The translations under genes and the position numbers were made by a program. The notes beneath the pieces are model-generated. The model had not been told where the DNA came from, did no database searches, and saw only the letters and a list, made by a program, of their open reading frames with translations. DNA of 64,000 bases, taken from contig JANRKK010000039.1 in assembly GCA_033763555.1 (NCBI GenBank), positions 1 to 64,000 of the forward strand. The letters are read 5' to 3'. Origin of the DNA: JALYJG01 sp033763555 (GTDB lineage Bacteria; Pseudomonadota; Alphaproteobacteria; UBA9219). Position 1 is the stretch's first letter. Every line of letters begins with the position of its first letter. This document shows, piece by piece, positions 40,456 through 49,508 of the stretch.

Positions 40456-42561
40456 GTGAACCCCCTCCGCATTATTGCCCAACCTTTCGCGCAGGAACAT
40501 GAACGCTGGCTCCTTTGGGTGCCGGCGGGGCTTGGCGCAGGGATTGTTATCTATTTCAACCTGCCGTTCGAGCCGCCTTTATGGGCGCTCGCGGCAACTC
40601 CCCTGCTGGCGCTGGCGGCGTGGCTTGGACGAGCCCATATCGGATTGCTGATGCCCCTGACGGCGGCTTTGACGCTGGCGCTCGGCTTCAACGCCGCGCA
40701 GATCGAAACGCTCTATTCCGCCGCGCCGATGATGGACAGGCAGATCGGCCCTGTACCTGTTACCGGGCGGCTGATGGTCACCGAGATGATGCCCGATGGC
40801 GTGCGGCTGACCCTGAAAGACCCCGAGATCGGCCGTTTGCCGCCGGAGCGCACGCCTTATCAAATTCGCATCCGCATGAAGGACAAAAACCTGACCGACA
40901 TGCCGGAGCCCGGCTCACGCATCAATATCTGGGCGCAGGTCGGTCCGTTCAGCGAGCCGGTTGCGCCACATGCCTATGATTTCCGGCGGCAGAGTTTTTT
41001 TCTGCGGCTTGGCGGCATGGGTTGGTCGCGCAGCGCGATTGATGTTGTCGATCCCACGCCGCCTTCATCTCTTATCGACACGATCAATCTGGCATTCGAG
41101 CGCGCGCGACGGGCGTTGACGCTGCATGTCTATGACAAGCTAAGCGGCGACAAGGCTGCGATGACCGCCGCGCTGCTGAACGGTGAGCAAAACAGTATTT
41201 CCAAGGATGTGATGCAGAATATGCGCGTCTCAGGCCTGGCACATTTGCTGTCCATCTCCGGCATCCATGTCAGCATGATGGGATTGCTGGTTTATTTTCC
41301 GCTACGCGCTATTCTTGCGCTTATTCCGTGGGTAGCACTGCGTTTCCCGATCAAGAAATGGGCGGCAGGCGCGGCGATTATCTCCACCGCGCTCTATATG
41401 CTGCTGGTCGGGCCGCAGGCGCCGACACTGCGTTCTACTCTCATGACCGGCATTGTCATGTTCGCCATTATTGCCGACCGCCGCGCACTAAGCATGCGGC
41501 TGGTCGCGCTGGCGGCCTCGCTCGTCATGCTGATGCAACCGGATGGCGTGATGGGGCCAAGTTTCGAGATGTCCTTCGCCGCCGTGCTGTGCATGGTCGC
41601 GGCGTTCGAGAAAACCGCCGACCGCGCGCTGGCACAGGCACATAATTTCAGTCTGCTATCCTGGCTGCATTTCCTGTGGAAACATGCCGGCGGGATTATT
41701 CTGACCTCGCTGGTCGCCACGGCAGCGACAACGCCCTTCAGCATCTATCACTTCCAGACTTTCAGTTTTTACGGCGTGGTGGCGAATATGGTCGCCATTC
41801 CGCTGACCAGCTTCTGGGTGATGCCATGCATTTTGATGGCTTACATCACAGCGCCCTTCGGTGCGGATGGCATTTTCATTACCGGTGCGGGCTGGGGCGT
41901 GGAATGGCTTATCCGCATCGCCAATCATATCGCTGCATGGCCGCTGGCGCTACTGCATTTGCCCGCGATGCCTGCAATTGCCCTGCTGGCGATTGTCGGC
42001 GGCGGGCTGTGGCTGTGCCTGTGGCGGCAACGCTGGCGTTTTCTGGGATTACTGCCGATTTTGGTGGGAGCGTTTTATCCGCTTTACACCACGCAGCCGG
42101 ATTTTTTTGTGACGGCGGATGGCAAGCAATGGGCCGCTCGGCTGGATGATGGACGGCTGGCCGTCGCCAATCTCGACCGCGAAGCTTTTGTCGTCGAGCA
42201 ATGGCAGAAACGTCTGGGCAATCCGGAAACCGTGGATAGCCTCGCCCTACCTCCTGAAGACAAGCAATTACGCTGCGACGATCAAGGCTGCGTTTATCAC
42301 AGGGGCAATGATGTTCTGGCGATGCCGTCGCTGGAAGCCGCCGCACTGGAAGACTGCGAACGCGCCAGCATTATCGTTGCGCCTTTTCTTATCCGTGATT
42401 GCGCGGCGCAGGTTGTCATCGATGACCCTGCCCTCTGGCACCACGGCGCGCACACCATTAGCTTTGACAGCGGTACACCGCATATAGAATATGTCCGCGA
42501 GCGCCGCGGCCAGCGCCCCTGGTCGCCGGGATATAAAATTCGTAAGGATATAGACGAGTGA
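40456..42561 (+). CDS. ComEC/Rec2-family membrane protein
   Basis: This 701-residue polytopic protein matches the DNA-uptake channel ComEC: an N-terminal DUF4131-type segment with two helices and a soluble OB-like part (PVPVTGRLMVTEMMPDGVRLTL), then the Competence core with AMTAALLNGEQNSIS and VSGLAHLLSISGIHVSMMG, and more than eight helices. The C-terminal 130 residues are soluble but do not show the HxHxDH metallo-beta-lactamase motif of B. subtilis ComEC, as is common in alphaproteobacteria. It starts at GTG 40456 and its stop overlaps the bioD start (GTGA). Whether the strain is competent cannot be told. Confidence 0.85.
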   Translation: MNPLRIIAQPFAQEHERWLLWVPAGLGAGIVIYFNLPFEPPLWALAATPLLALAAWLGRAHIGLLMPLTAALTLALGFNAAQIETLYSAAPMMDRQIGPVPVTGRLMVTEMMPDGVRLTLKDPEIGRLPPERTPYQIRIRMKDKNLTDMPEPGSRINIWAQVGPFSEPVAPHAYDFRRQSFFLRLGGMGWSRSAIDVVDPTPPSSLIDTINLAFERARRALTLHVYDKLSGDKAAMTAALLNGEQNSISKDVMQNMRVSGLAHLLSISGIHVSMMGLLVYFPLRAILALIPWVALRFPIKKWAAGAAIISTALYMLLVGPQAPTLRSTLMTGIVMFAIIADRRALSMRLVALAASLVMLMQPDGVMGPSFEMSFAAVLCMVAAFEKTADRALAQAHNFSLLSWLHFLWKHAGGIILTSLVATAATTPFSIYHFQTFSFYGVVANMVAIPLTSFWVMPCILMAYITAPFGADGIFITGAGWGVEWLIRIANHIAAWPLALLHLPAMPAIALLAIVGGGLWLCLWRQRWRFLGLLPILVGAFYPLYTTQPDFFVTADGKQWAARLDDGRLAVANLDREAFVVEQWQKRLGNPETVDSLALPPEDKQLRCDDQGCVYHRGNDVLAMPSLEAAALEDCERASIIVAPFLIRDCAAQVVIDDPALWHHGAHTISFDSGTPHIEYVRERRGQRPWSPGYKIRKDIDE

Positions 42562-43235
42562 AAAACCGCCTCTTCATCACAGGCATAGACACGGATATTG
42601 GCAAAAGCTTTGTCACCGCCGCGCTTATCCGCGAAGCCAAGGTGCTCAAACAAAACGTGATGGCTTATAAGCCCGTTATCACCGGATTTGACGCTGCAAA
42701 AATCGAGAAAAGTGACACAGGCCTACTGCTACGCAGTCTCGGCTTACCGCCGACGCCAGAGAATATCGAGCGTATTTCACCCTGGCGCTTCGCAGCACCT
42801 CTGGCGCCTTCTATGGCGGCGCGGCAGGAAAATCGTTGCGTTGATTTCGATGCGCTAACCGCTCACAGCCGGAAGGCCATCGACGGATCTGAAGATATTG
42901 TTCTCATCGAAGGCGCAGGTGGCGTCATGGTGCCGCTGGATGAGCGCCACACAATGCTGGACTGGATGGCGGCCTTGAATATCCCCGCGCTTCTGGTCGC
43001 GGGGACTTATCTCGGCGCTCTCAGCCATACACTCACGGCGCTCGAGGTGCTCAAGCAGCGCAAAATTCCGGTGAGCGCGGTGATTGTAAATGAGTCCAAA
43101 CAATCTTCCGTATCGCTTGCCGCTACGGCCGGGGAGCTCAACCGATGGACTGATATTTCCATTGTCAGCATTGGACGAAAGAAATCCGGTAGTTACCCAG
43201 AAAACTTATTGGCGTTTCAAGAATTTCTGATTTAA
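42558..43235 (+). CDS. bioD: Dethiobiotin synthetase
   Basis: BioD (225 residues) closes the ureido ring in biotin synthesis using CO2 and ATP. It has the P-loop in ITGIDTDIGKSFVTAAL (family consensus GTDTxVGKT), YKPVITGF, the EGAGGVMVPL motif and LVAGTYLGALSHTLTALEVL. The start is GTG 42558, overlapping the comEC-like stop. No bioA, bioB or bioF is in the window, so this is an isolated copy. It is followed within five bases by a palindromic repeat. Confidence 0.88.
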   Translation: MKNRLFITGIDTDIGKSFVTAALIREAKVLKQNVMAYKPVITGFDAAKIEKSDTGLLLRSLGLPPTPENIERISPWRFAAPLAPSMAARQENRCVDFDALTAHSRKAIDGSEDIVLIEGAGGVMVPLDERHTMLDWMAALNIPALLVAGTYLGALSHTLTALEVLKQRKIPVSAVIVNESKQSSVSLAATAGELNRWTDISIVSIGRKKSGSYPENLLAFQEFLI

Positions 43236-43239
43236 AAAT

Positions 43240-43400
43240 AACGTCATTCCAGAAAATTTGTGAGGCTTCAGGCCGAACAAATTTGTCTGGAACCCAGTCA
43301 GACTATCCGCGTGAGCTTGCTATCCGAGAGGGTAACTGGTTTCCAGACAAACTTTCTTTCGCTGCTTCGCATCGAAGAGAAAGTTTTCTGGAATGACGTT
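43240..43400. repeat. 161-bp palindromic repeat filling the bioD-lolA gap
   Basis: The outer 11 bases AACGTCATTCC (43240-43250) are the exact complement of 43390-43400. Further inside, AGAAAATTTG and CAAATTTGTCT, and CCAGACAAACTTTC and GAAAGTTTTCTGG pair in part, so the element can fold into a long branched hairpin. The ends match those of the repeat at 68-170. It begins four bases after the bioD stop and ends three bases before the lolA stop, so it may also act as a bidirectional transcription stop for these convergent genes. Confidence 0.75.
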
Positions 43401-43403
43401 AAA

Positions 43404-44045
43404 TTATTGCGCTTTGGGGCTTTTGCCGAAATTCGGCGCGACGAAATTGAACGTGCTTTCCTTGAAAGACACATCCATTTTCTGATTTTCGAGATTGACA
43501 CCGATGGTACGGCCTTGCGGATCCATCACGCGCCATTGGCGAAGAATAAGCGGGTGGTCTTCAAAAATCAGCGTCAGCTGCCCCGCAGCAGGATCGTTGG
43601 CTTCCATCAACGTTAATTCCATCTTGGCCGGAAAACGCTCAAACTTCGTGATGGTCACATCGCCGCTAAGCTTTACAGGATCGCGAAGGATAAATTCCGC
43701 GAGGCTTGAGCCCTGCTCAACATTGGTTTGCGACTGCAGCTCATCGTTCCAAATATGCACCATGCTGCCATCGGCAACGATGAAATCCTTGCTGGGAGCA
43801 TCATAGGTCACGCGCATCTTGCCGGGACGTTGAATGGCGATCGTTCCACGCATGATACCGCCATTATCCTCAATCTGCATGAAATCGGCAGATATGCTTT
43901 TCAAAGCATTCAGATAGGTTTCAATGCGGTCGATGTCCGCGCGGTCCTGCGCCGAAAGTTTCAACGGCTTCGTGGTTTCTACCTGCGCTGCCAAGGCGGC
44001 AACGGGCGACAGACACAGAAAAAGAGCGAGGATGAGGTAACGCAT
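43404..44045 (-). CDS. lolA: Outer-membrane lipoprotein carrier protein LolA
   Basis: LolA (213 residues) is the periplasmic chaperone that carries lipoproteins from the LolCDE complex to the outer membrane. A signal peptide (LALFLCLSPVAALA) is followed by the half-barrel pattern: IETYLNALKSISADFMQIEDNGGIMRGTIAIQRPGKMRVTYDAP and the 'QWRVMDPQGRTIGVNLEN' strand pair. ftsK-lolA order is widespread in proteobacteria; here one extra gene lies between them. Confidence 0.92.
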   Translation of the reverse strand: MRYLILALFLCLSPVAALAAQVETTKPLKLSAQDRADIDRIETYLNALKSISADFMQIEDNGGIMRGTIAIQRPGKMRVTYDAPSKDFIVADGSMVHIWNDELQSQTNVEQGSSLAEFILRDPVKLSGDVTITKFERFPAKMELTLMEANDPAAGQLTLIFEDHPLILRQWRVMDPQGRTIGVNLENQKMDVSFKESTFNFVAPNFGKSPKAQ

Positions 44046-44095
44046 GCCGTCACCATGCCGGGAAATTGTGGCAAAGGAAAGGAGAAATCTTCCGA

Positions 44096-44698
44096 TCAGC
44101 GACCGTATACAGCTATCGCTGAAGATACCCGCGGGGACGGCCTTCTGAACTCTGCTTCTAAATAACGAGCCGTTGAGACTGCTAAAAGCTGGCCGATCTG
44201 AGTAGGTGTGCGCTCCTGGCCTTCTTTATAACGAAGTCCACTATAGGGTTCCGCCCGCATCCCTTGTTCGCTCAATTGGTCAAGGGCCCCCTTATAGTCA
44301 CTCTCGTCAATAAGTCCCATGGCACGCATCTCTCGAAGAGCCTTGGTGGCCACGATGGCCAGATCTTCCCGCCTTATGGAGTCAAGATAAGCATCCTCTC
44401 CGCCAGCCAGGGCATGCCTGCCTTTTCGCCCTCCAGAGTGATACCACAGGGGAAATAGTGCGGTTGAAAATGCATTATCGAATTCCGGATAACGGATATT
44501 GACATTATCCCAAGTGGCATTCAGCGCTTCCTGTATCACGCGCGCGCATTCCCAAAAATGTTCACCTGGCATATCGCCTTTTTGAAGGATGAGCATACAG
44601 GGCGCGCCGTGATCTTTGGATTCATCCGCCCCATAGTGCCGCAATTGAATACCGCGGAGCGGGCTCTGAGTAAATTGTATCGATATATCGCGTGGCAT
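44096..44698 (-). CDS. Hypothetical protein inserted between ftsK and lolA
   Basis: The 200-residue product has no signal peptide or membrane helix; it is charged, with several tryptophans (HFWECARVIQ, ATWDNVNIRYPEF, PLWYHSGGRKG). I recognise no domain. The start at 44698 has AGGAG at ideal spacing; an earlier in-frame ATG would add 15 residues without such a site. It is flanked by a 105-base AT-rich gap towards ftsK, and breaks the usual ftsK-lolA neighbourhood, suggesting a lineage-specific insertion. Confidence 0.55.
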   Translation of the reverse strand: MPRDISIQFTQSPLRGIQLRHYGADESKDHGAPCMLILQKGDMPGEHFWECARVIQEALNATWDNVNIRYPEFDNAFSTALFPLWYHSGGRKGRHALAGGEDAYLDSIRREDLAIVATKALREMRAMGLIDESDYKGALDQLSEQGMRAEPYSGLRYKEGQERTPTQIGQLLAVSTARYLEAEFRRPSPRVSSAIAVYGR

Positions 44699-44803
44699 AT
44701 TAACTCCTAAAAAAAAATGAAACGCCCTTTCAAGCGCAGGCAAAGTACAATAATTCCTATAGTCAGTTCAAATAAAATAAAAATCAGAGTTAACCATATT
44801 CAA

Positions 44804-47179
44804 CTAACCTTCATCCGGTTCCCGGCCATAAACCTCACGTTTACCGATGGCATTGGCTGAACTGATGATGCCTTCGCGCTCCATCCGCTCGATCAAGGTC
44901 GCGGCCTTGTTGTAGCCGAGCTGCAGATGCCGTTGGATAAAGCTGGTTGAGGCTTTGCGTTCACGCAGCACGATGTCGACAGCCTTGTCGTACAACTCGT
45001 CGCCGGAATTCATATTGCTGCCGAAACCGCCGCCTGCGCCGCCACTGAAATCGGCCTGCCCGTCATCCTCGGTGACTTCGTCGAGATATTCCGGCTCGCC
45101 CTGCTTCTTGAGAAATTTTACAACAGATTCAACTTCATCATCGCGTACGAAAGGCCCATGTACGCGCATGATGCGTCCACCGCCCGCCATATAAAGCATA
45201 TCGCCCTGCCCCAGCAGTTGCTCCGCTCCCTGTTCGCCCAGAATGGTGCGGCTGTCGATTTTGGATGTCACCTGGAAGCTGATGCGTGTCGGGAAATTCG
45301 CCTTGATCGTCCCAGTGATGACGTCCACCGACGGGCGCTGCGTCGCCATCAGGATATGGATACCCGCCGCGCGCGCCATCTGGGCAAGGCGCTGCACCGC
45401 GGTTTCGATTTCCTTGCCCGCAACAATCATCAGGTCAGCCATTTCATCGACGATGACAACGATGTAGGGCAGTTCGGTCAAATCAAGCGGCTGCTCTTCA
45501 TAAATCGGCTTGCCTGTTTCGCGGTCGAAGCCTGTCTGTACCGTGCGCGTCAAATTTTCATCATTCTTCGCTGCTTCGCGCAGGCGCATATTGTAACCTT
45601 CGATGTTGCGCACGCCGAGCTTGGACATGGCGCGGTAGCGCTCCTCCATCTCCCGCACCGTCCAGCGCAGCGCCATGATGGCTTTTTTCGGCTCCGTCAC
45701 CACAGGCGCCAGCAGATGCGGAATACCTTCATAAACCGACAATTCCAACATCTTCGGGTCGATCATGATGAAGCGGCATTTGTTCGGCGGCAAGCGGTAG
45801 AGCAGCGACAAAATCATCGTGTTGATGGCGACGGACTTACCGGAACCTGTCGTCCCCGCAATAAGCAAATGCGGCATGCGCGCCATATCGACTGTGATCG
45901 GCTGGCCCGCGATATCCTTACCGAGCACCAACGGCAGAATGGCCCGCGTGTCGGCATAAGTGTCGGTGCTCAGCAATTCGCGCAAGTAAACGGTTTCGCG
46001 CCGCAAATTGGGCAATTCGATGCCGATCACATTACGTCCCGGCACTACCGCAACACGCACCGAAGCCGCGCTCATATTCCGTGCAATATCGTCGGCCAGC
46101 GAAATCACCCGCGCCGCGCGCGTGCCCGGCGAAGGTTCCAGCTCATACAACGTTACGACCGGGCCTGGGCTGACCTTGGTGATTTGTCCATTCACGCCGA
46201 AATCCGCCAGAACGGATTCCAGCAGCTTAGCGTTTTTCTCCAGCGCTTCTTCCGAAATTTCGTTCTGCGCCTGCCGCGCGCTCTCCGGCCATTGGAGGAG
46301 ATCAAGTGGCGGCAGCGGATAATCGCTTTCGGGCCGAAGCGCCAGTCGCGCCTGCCGCGCCGTAGCCGCCGGACGGCGTACGATAGGCGTTTTGGAGCGA
46401 GCGCGTTTGGTGACAATGGCTGGTTTTTCTTCCGGTTCCGGCTCTTCTTCCTCAAGAACAGTCTCCACAATCTCTTCCTCATCAAGATTGCCGCTGTCTT
46501 CCTTATGCAGAAGATCCCACAGACCAGAGATACTGCGATGAACCTGCCGCACGGACCAGACAACAAATTGCTGAAACGCCTGTACAGCCACACGCCATTC
46601 ACCCAATGTCAGGGCGCAGGCCATATAAAGAGAGCCCACGGCGACGATGAACATCGCCACAGTAACCGCGTAACGGCCCCAGACTTCCGGCAGAATGGAC
46701 AGAATGCCGTAGCTGAGAATTTTGCCCAATGCGCCGCCGAAAGCCGGGCCGCTGGATAAAAATTTAATGTCGAGCGCAGCAAAACCGATGGCAAAAGCCA
46801 ACATTGCCAGAACGGCGGCCAGCAACCGCCACGGCAACAGATCAAGCCCGCGCCCGACCGCGATGCGCCAGCCCCATGCCCCCAGAACGACGCCGATCAG
46901 AATTCCACCGAAACCGAAAAACTGCCACAGCACATCGGCACTGTAGCTGCCGACGCTACCTATCCAGTTATGAACGGTTGTTGCGCCTGCTGTGTTCCAT
47001 GAAGGGTCATGCGGATTGTAACTCAGCACCGACAAGGCAACCATCACTGCCACCAACATGACCGCGCCGCCGCAGGCCATCGTGACCCAGCGTGTCATCG
47101 CCTCATGCAGGCTTTGCGGCAGCAAGGTCGAACGGCGATTGCGCGGGCGCGGTGAGCGGATAAGGGAACGTGGCGGCAT
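44804..47179 (-). CDS. ftsK: DNA translocase FtsK
   Basis: FtsK (791 residues) anchors at the division septum and pumps DNA towards the dif site. Four N-terminal transmembrane helices (for example VTMACGGAVMLVAVMVALSVL and GGILIGVVLGAWGW) are followed by an acidic Glu-rich linker and the alpha/beta motor with Walker A GTTGSGKSVAIN and Walker B VVIVDEMADLMIV. A C-terminal gamma winged helix (DIVLRERKASTSFIQRHLQLGYNKAATLIERMEREG) reads KOPS sites. Length is short-linker type, as in other alphaproteobacteria. The start may be 47179 or one of the internal Met codons before the first helix. Confidence 0.96.
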   Translation of the reverse strand: MPPRSLIRSPRPRNRRSTLLPQSLHEAMTRWVTMACGGAVMLVAVMVALSVLSYNPHDPSWNTAGATTVHNWIGSVGSYSADVLWQFFGFGGILIGVVLGAWGWRIAVGRGLDLLPWRLLAAVLAMLAFAIGFAALDIKFLSSGPAFGGALGKILSYGILSILPEVWGRYAVTVAMFIVAVGSLYMACALTLGEWRVAVQAFQQFVVWSVRQVHRSISGLWDLLHKEDSGNLDEEEIVETVLEEEEPEPEEKPAIVTKRARSKTPIVRRPAATARQARLALRPESDYPLPPLDLLQWPESARQAQNEISEEALEKNAKLLESVLADFGVNGQITKVSPGPVVTLYELEPSPGTRAARVISLADDIARNMSAASVRVAVVPGRNVIGIELPNLRRETVYLRELLSTDTYADTRAILPLVLGKDIAGQPITVDMARMPHLLIAGTTGSGKSVAINTMILSLLYRLPPNKCRFIMIDPKMLELSVYEGIPHLLAPVVTEPKKAIMALRWTVREMEERYRAMSKLGVRNIEGYNMRLREAAKNDENLTRTVQTGFDRETGKPIYEEQPLDLTELPYIVVIVDEMADLMIVAGKEIETAVQRLAQMARAAGIHILMATQRPSVDVITGTIKANFPTRISFQVTSKIDSRTILGEQGAEQLLGQGDMLYMAGGGRIMRVHGPFVRDDEVESVVKFLKKQGEPEYLDEVTEDDGQADFSGGAGGGFGSNMNSGDELYDKAVDIVLRERKASTSFIQRHLQLGYNKAATLIERMEREGIISSANAIGKREVYGREPDEG

Positions 47180-47288
47180 GCCGGGATATTAGCAGAAGCG
47201 ACGCGCCATGGAAGAATAGCCCGCTAAGCTCCTGCTCCGGCTGAGTACGATTCGATTGTTTCGACGAAGCAATGACAGGCCGGACCGA

Positions 47289-47891
47289 TTAAGCCGTCCC
47301 GCCCTTGTAATTATCGGGGAATAAATCCCGCTCGACCAGTTCGATCAGGATATGGATGGCTTTGATATGCATTTCCTGCACGCGATCGGCAAAGGCGCCG
47401 CCCGGTGTAGCAATGCAAATATCGACCATGGATGCCAAGGGTGAATCCGGCTTGCCGACAAGACCGATGGTTTTCACACCGCGCTTTTTCGCTTCCTCAA
47501 CCGCCATGATAACGTTCTTGCTCTTGCCGCTGGTGCTGATCGCCAGTAGGCAATCGCCTTTTTTGGCATGCGCTTCGAGATAGCGTGAAAAGACATATTC
47601 ATAGCCGTAATCATTGGAAACGCAGCTGAGATGCCCGGGGTCACTGATCGACGATGCCGGAAGTCCAGCACGGTGCAGGCGATAGCGCCCGGAAAGCTCC
47701 TCGGCGAAATGCATGGCGTCACACATCGAGCCGCCATTGCCGCAGCTGAAAACCCGCCCGTCACGTTTAAAGGTTGCGACCAGAAGCGCGCCCGCATCGG
47801 CAATGGCCTGGATGGTTTTCTCATTCGTCAGAAGCGCCGTCAGATGCTTGTGCGCTTCTTCCAGATTGCCGCGGACATAATGAGCCGACAT
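47289..47891 (-). CDS. gmhA: Phosphoheptose isomerase (SIS domain)
   Basis: GmhA (200 residues) converts sedoheptulose-7-phosphate to D-glycero-D-manno-heptose-7-phosphate for LPS core or S-layer glycans. It has FSCGNGGSMCDAMHFAEELSGRYR, LSCVSNDYGYEYVFSRYLEA, AISTSGKSKNVIMAVEEAKKRGVKTIGLVGK and the catalytic AFADRVQEMHIKAIHILIELVE. The His of the common GGSHCDAMH motif is Met here, but the metal-site His and Glu of AMHFAEE and QEMHIKAIH are kept. Other heptose genes are not in the window. It lies nine bases downstream of cutA. Confidence 0.92.
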   Translation of the reverse strand: MSAHYVRGNLEEAHKHLTALLTNEKTIQAIADAGALLVATFKRDGRVFSCGNGGSMCDAMHFAEELSGRYRLHRAGLPASSISDPGHLSCVSNDYGYEYVFSRYLEAHAKKGDCLLAISTSGKSKNVIMAVEEAKKRGVKTIGLVGKPDSPLASMVDICIATPGGAFADRVQEMHIKAIHILIELVERDLFPDNYKGGTA

Positions 47892-47900
47892 GATATTTTC

Positions 47901-48221
47901 CTAGGATTGTGTTTCCTGCGCCATCCAGTCCAGATAGGGCTGATGGCCCACCGTGACAGGCAGCGCCACAATGCATGGGCATTGATAGGAGTGCAAGGCT
48001 TTCACAAGCTTGCGCAGCGGCTCGAACAGGTCGGCGCGGGTTTTGACGATCAGCAGGATTTCGTCACCCTCCTCGACCTTGCCTTCCCAGCGATAGATGG
48101 AACGAATGCCGGGAACAATATTCGCGCAGGCCGCGAGTTTTTCCTCAACCAAGGTGCGAGCGATTTTCTCAGCCTCGGGCCGGGTTGCTGTGGTGATATG
48201 AACGGAAATGAAGTTGGGCAT
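47901..48221 (-). CDS. cutA: Divalent-cation tolerance protein CutA
   Basis: CutA (106 residues) is a small trimeric ferredoxin-like protein linked to copper tolerance; its real role is uncertain. Typical blocks are ITTATRPEAEKIARTLVEEKLAACANIVPGIRSIYRWEGKVEEGDEILLIVKT and the HSYQCPCIVALPV strand, where the Cys-rich HSYxxPxI motif is conserved. It starts at 48221, divergent from recF, and probably shares a transcript with gmhA. Confidence 0.93.
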   Translation of the reverse strand: MPNFISVHITTATRPEAEKIARTLVEEKLAACANIVPGIRSIYRWEGKVEEGDEILLIVKTRADLFEPLRKLVKALHSYQCPCIVALPVTVGHQPYLDWMAQETQS

Positions 48222-48284
48222 AGGCTATGTAAACCCAAACCAGTTTAGGTGTAAATTATCTTCTTAATCTGATATGATTCTTCA

Positions 48285-49451
48285 ATGCCCATGCGCGCCG
48301 CACTTGCCCCCCAGGAAACGGAAATTCCCGCCCCGCTCAGCGTCGGTAAAATCACCCTTTCGCATTTCCGCAATTACCGCGATCTCTGCCTGAATTTTGA
48401 ATCCGCGCCTGTTGTGCTGACGGGCGCCAATGGCAGCGGCAAAACCAATCTGCTGGAAGCCATTAGCCTTCTGGTGCCCGGCCGCGGTTTGCGCAAGGCG
48501 GCGCTGGATGAATTGCAGAACCGCGAAAGTGCCACACCCTGGGCTGTCGCCGCCGAAATTCACACGGCCTTCGGCCCGATGGCGCTCGGCACAGGTCGCG
48601 ATCCGGAAGAAACCGACAATGAACGCCGTCTTGTCCATATCGATGGCAAACAAGCGCGCAGCCAGAACGCGCTTGCCGAGCATGTGACGATGGCCTGGAT
48701 TACGCCTGAGATGGATCGCGTGCTGGCCGAAGGACCGGGCGCACGGCGCAAATTGCTCGACCGACTTGTCTACAGTTTCGACCCGGCGCATAGCGGCCGC
48801 GTCAATCGCTATGAGAAAGCCATGCGTGAGCGCATGCGGCTTTTGCGTGAAGGCCCGGCAGACGCCGCATGGCTGAACGGGCTGGAGGATGAAATGGCGC
48901 AAACGGGCGTGGCCATCGCTGCCGCGCGCCGCCAGATGATTGCCCAGCTACGCTCGGCGATTGCCGAAAGCGAAACCGCTTTCCCTCGCGCCGATCTTGC
49001 ACTCAAAGGCCTCGCGGAAGAAGCGCTGGAAGACCAGCCCGCCTTGCCCGTCGAGGACAAGATGCGCGCAGCACTGGCGCGCACACGCGGCGAGGATGCG
49101 CAGACCGGAACCTGCGCCGCCGGGCCACATCGCAGCGATCTGCTGGTTACACATCGCACCAAAAACTGCCCTGCGGATTTATGTTCTACGGGCGAGCAGA
49201 AAGCCCTGCTCATCGCCATCATGCTTGGCTATGTGCGGGTGCTGACGCGCCATCGCCAGATGGCGCCTCTGTTCCTGCTGGATGACATCGCTGCGCATCT
49301 CGATGATACCCGCCGCACGGCGCTGTTTGATGAAATCCGCGATCTGGGCGTTCAGGCCTGGCTGACGGGAACGGACATCGAGCCCTTTATGGGCTTCCTG
49401 CCGCAAGCCCAGCATGCCGTTACGGAACAAGGGCATATCGACTGGGCTTAA
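48285..49451 (+). CDS. recF: DNA replication and repair protein RecF
   Basis: RecF (388 residues) is an ABC-type ATPase that loads RecA at gaps. Signatures are ITLSHFRNYRDLCLNFE, Walker A LTGANGSGKTNLLEAIS, the ABC signature region STGEQKALLIAIMLGYV and the Walker B LFLLDDIAAHLDDTRR. In many bacteria recF follows dnaA-dnaN; here it stands apart, next to cutA and gmhA on the opposite strand, and just before nfu. A small hairpin GCTGG-AAAT-CCAGC follows the stop. Confidence 0.95.
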   Translation: MPMRAALAPQETEIPAPLSVGKITLSHFRNYRDLCLNFESAPVVLTGANGSGKTNLLEAISLLVPGRGLRKAALDELQNRESATPWAVAAEIHTAFGPMALGTGRDPEETDNERRLVHIDGKQARSQNALAEHVTMAWITPEMDRVLAEGPGARRKLLDRLVYSFDPAHSGRVNRYEKAMRERMRLLREGPADAAWLNGLEDEMAQTGVAIAAARRQMIAQLRSAIAESETAFPRADLALKGLAEEALEDQPALPVEDKMRAALARTRGEDAQTGTCAAGPHRSDLLVTHRTKNCPADLCSTGEQKALLIAIMLGYVRVLTRHRQMAPLFLLDDIAAHLDDTRRTALFDEIRDLGVQAWLTGTDIEPFMGFLPQAQHAVTEQGHIDWA

Positions 49452-49508
49452 AGCTGGAAATCCAGCCAAAAATAACTATATACTGCACTCCACAGCAACG
49501 GAGCGCCC

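Noticed and set aside
45158..46759. A 533-residue open frame opposite ftsK
   Set aside because: Antisense to ftsK with no start signal and shadow-like composition.
47215..47280. Short sequence resembling one end of an alphaproteobacterial intergenic repeat (CGAAGCAATGACA) after ftsK
   Set aside because: No matching second arm was found, so it is not supportable as a repeat element; it could be a remnant.
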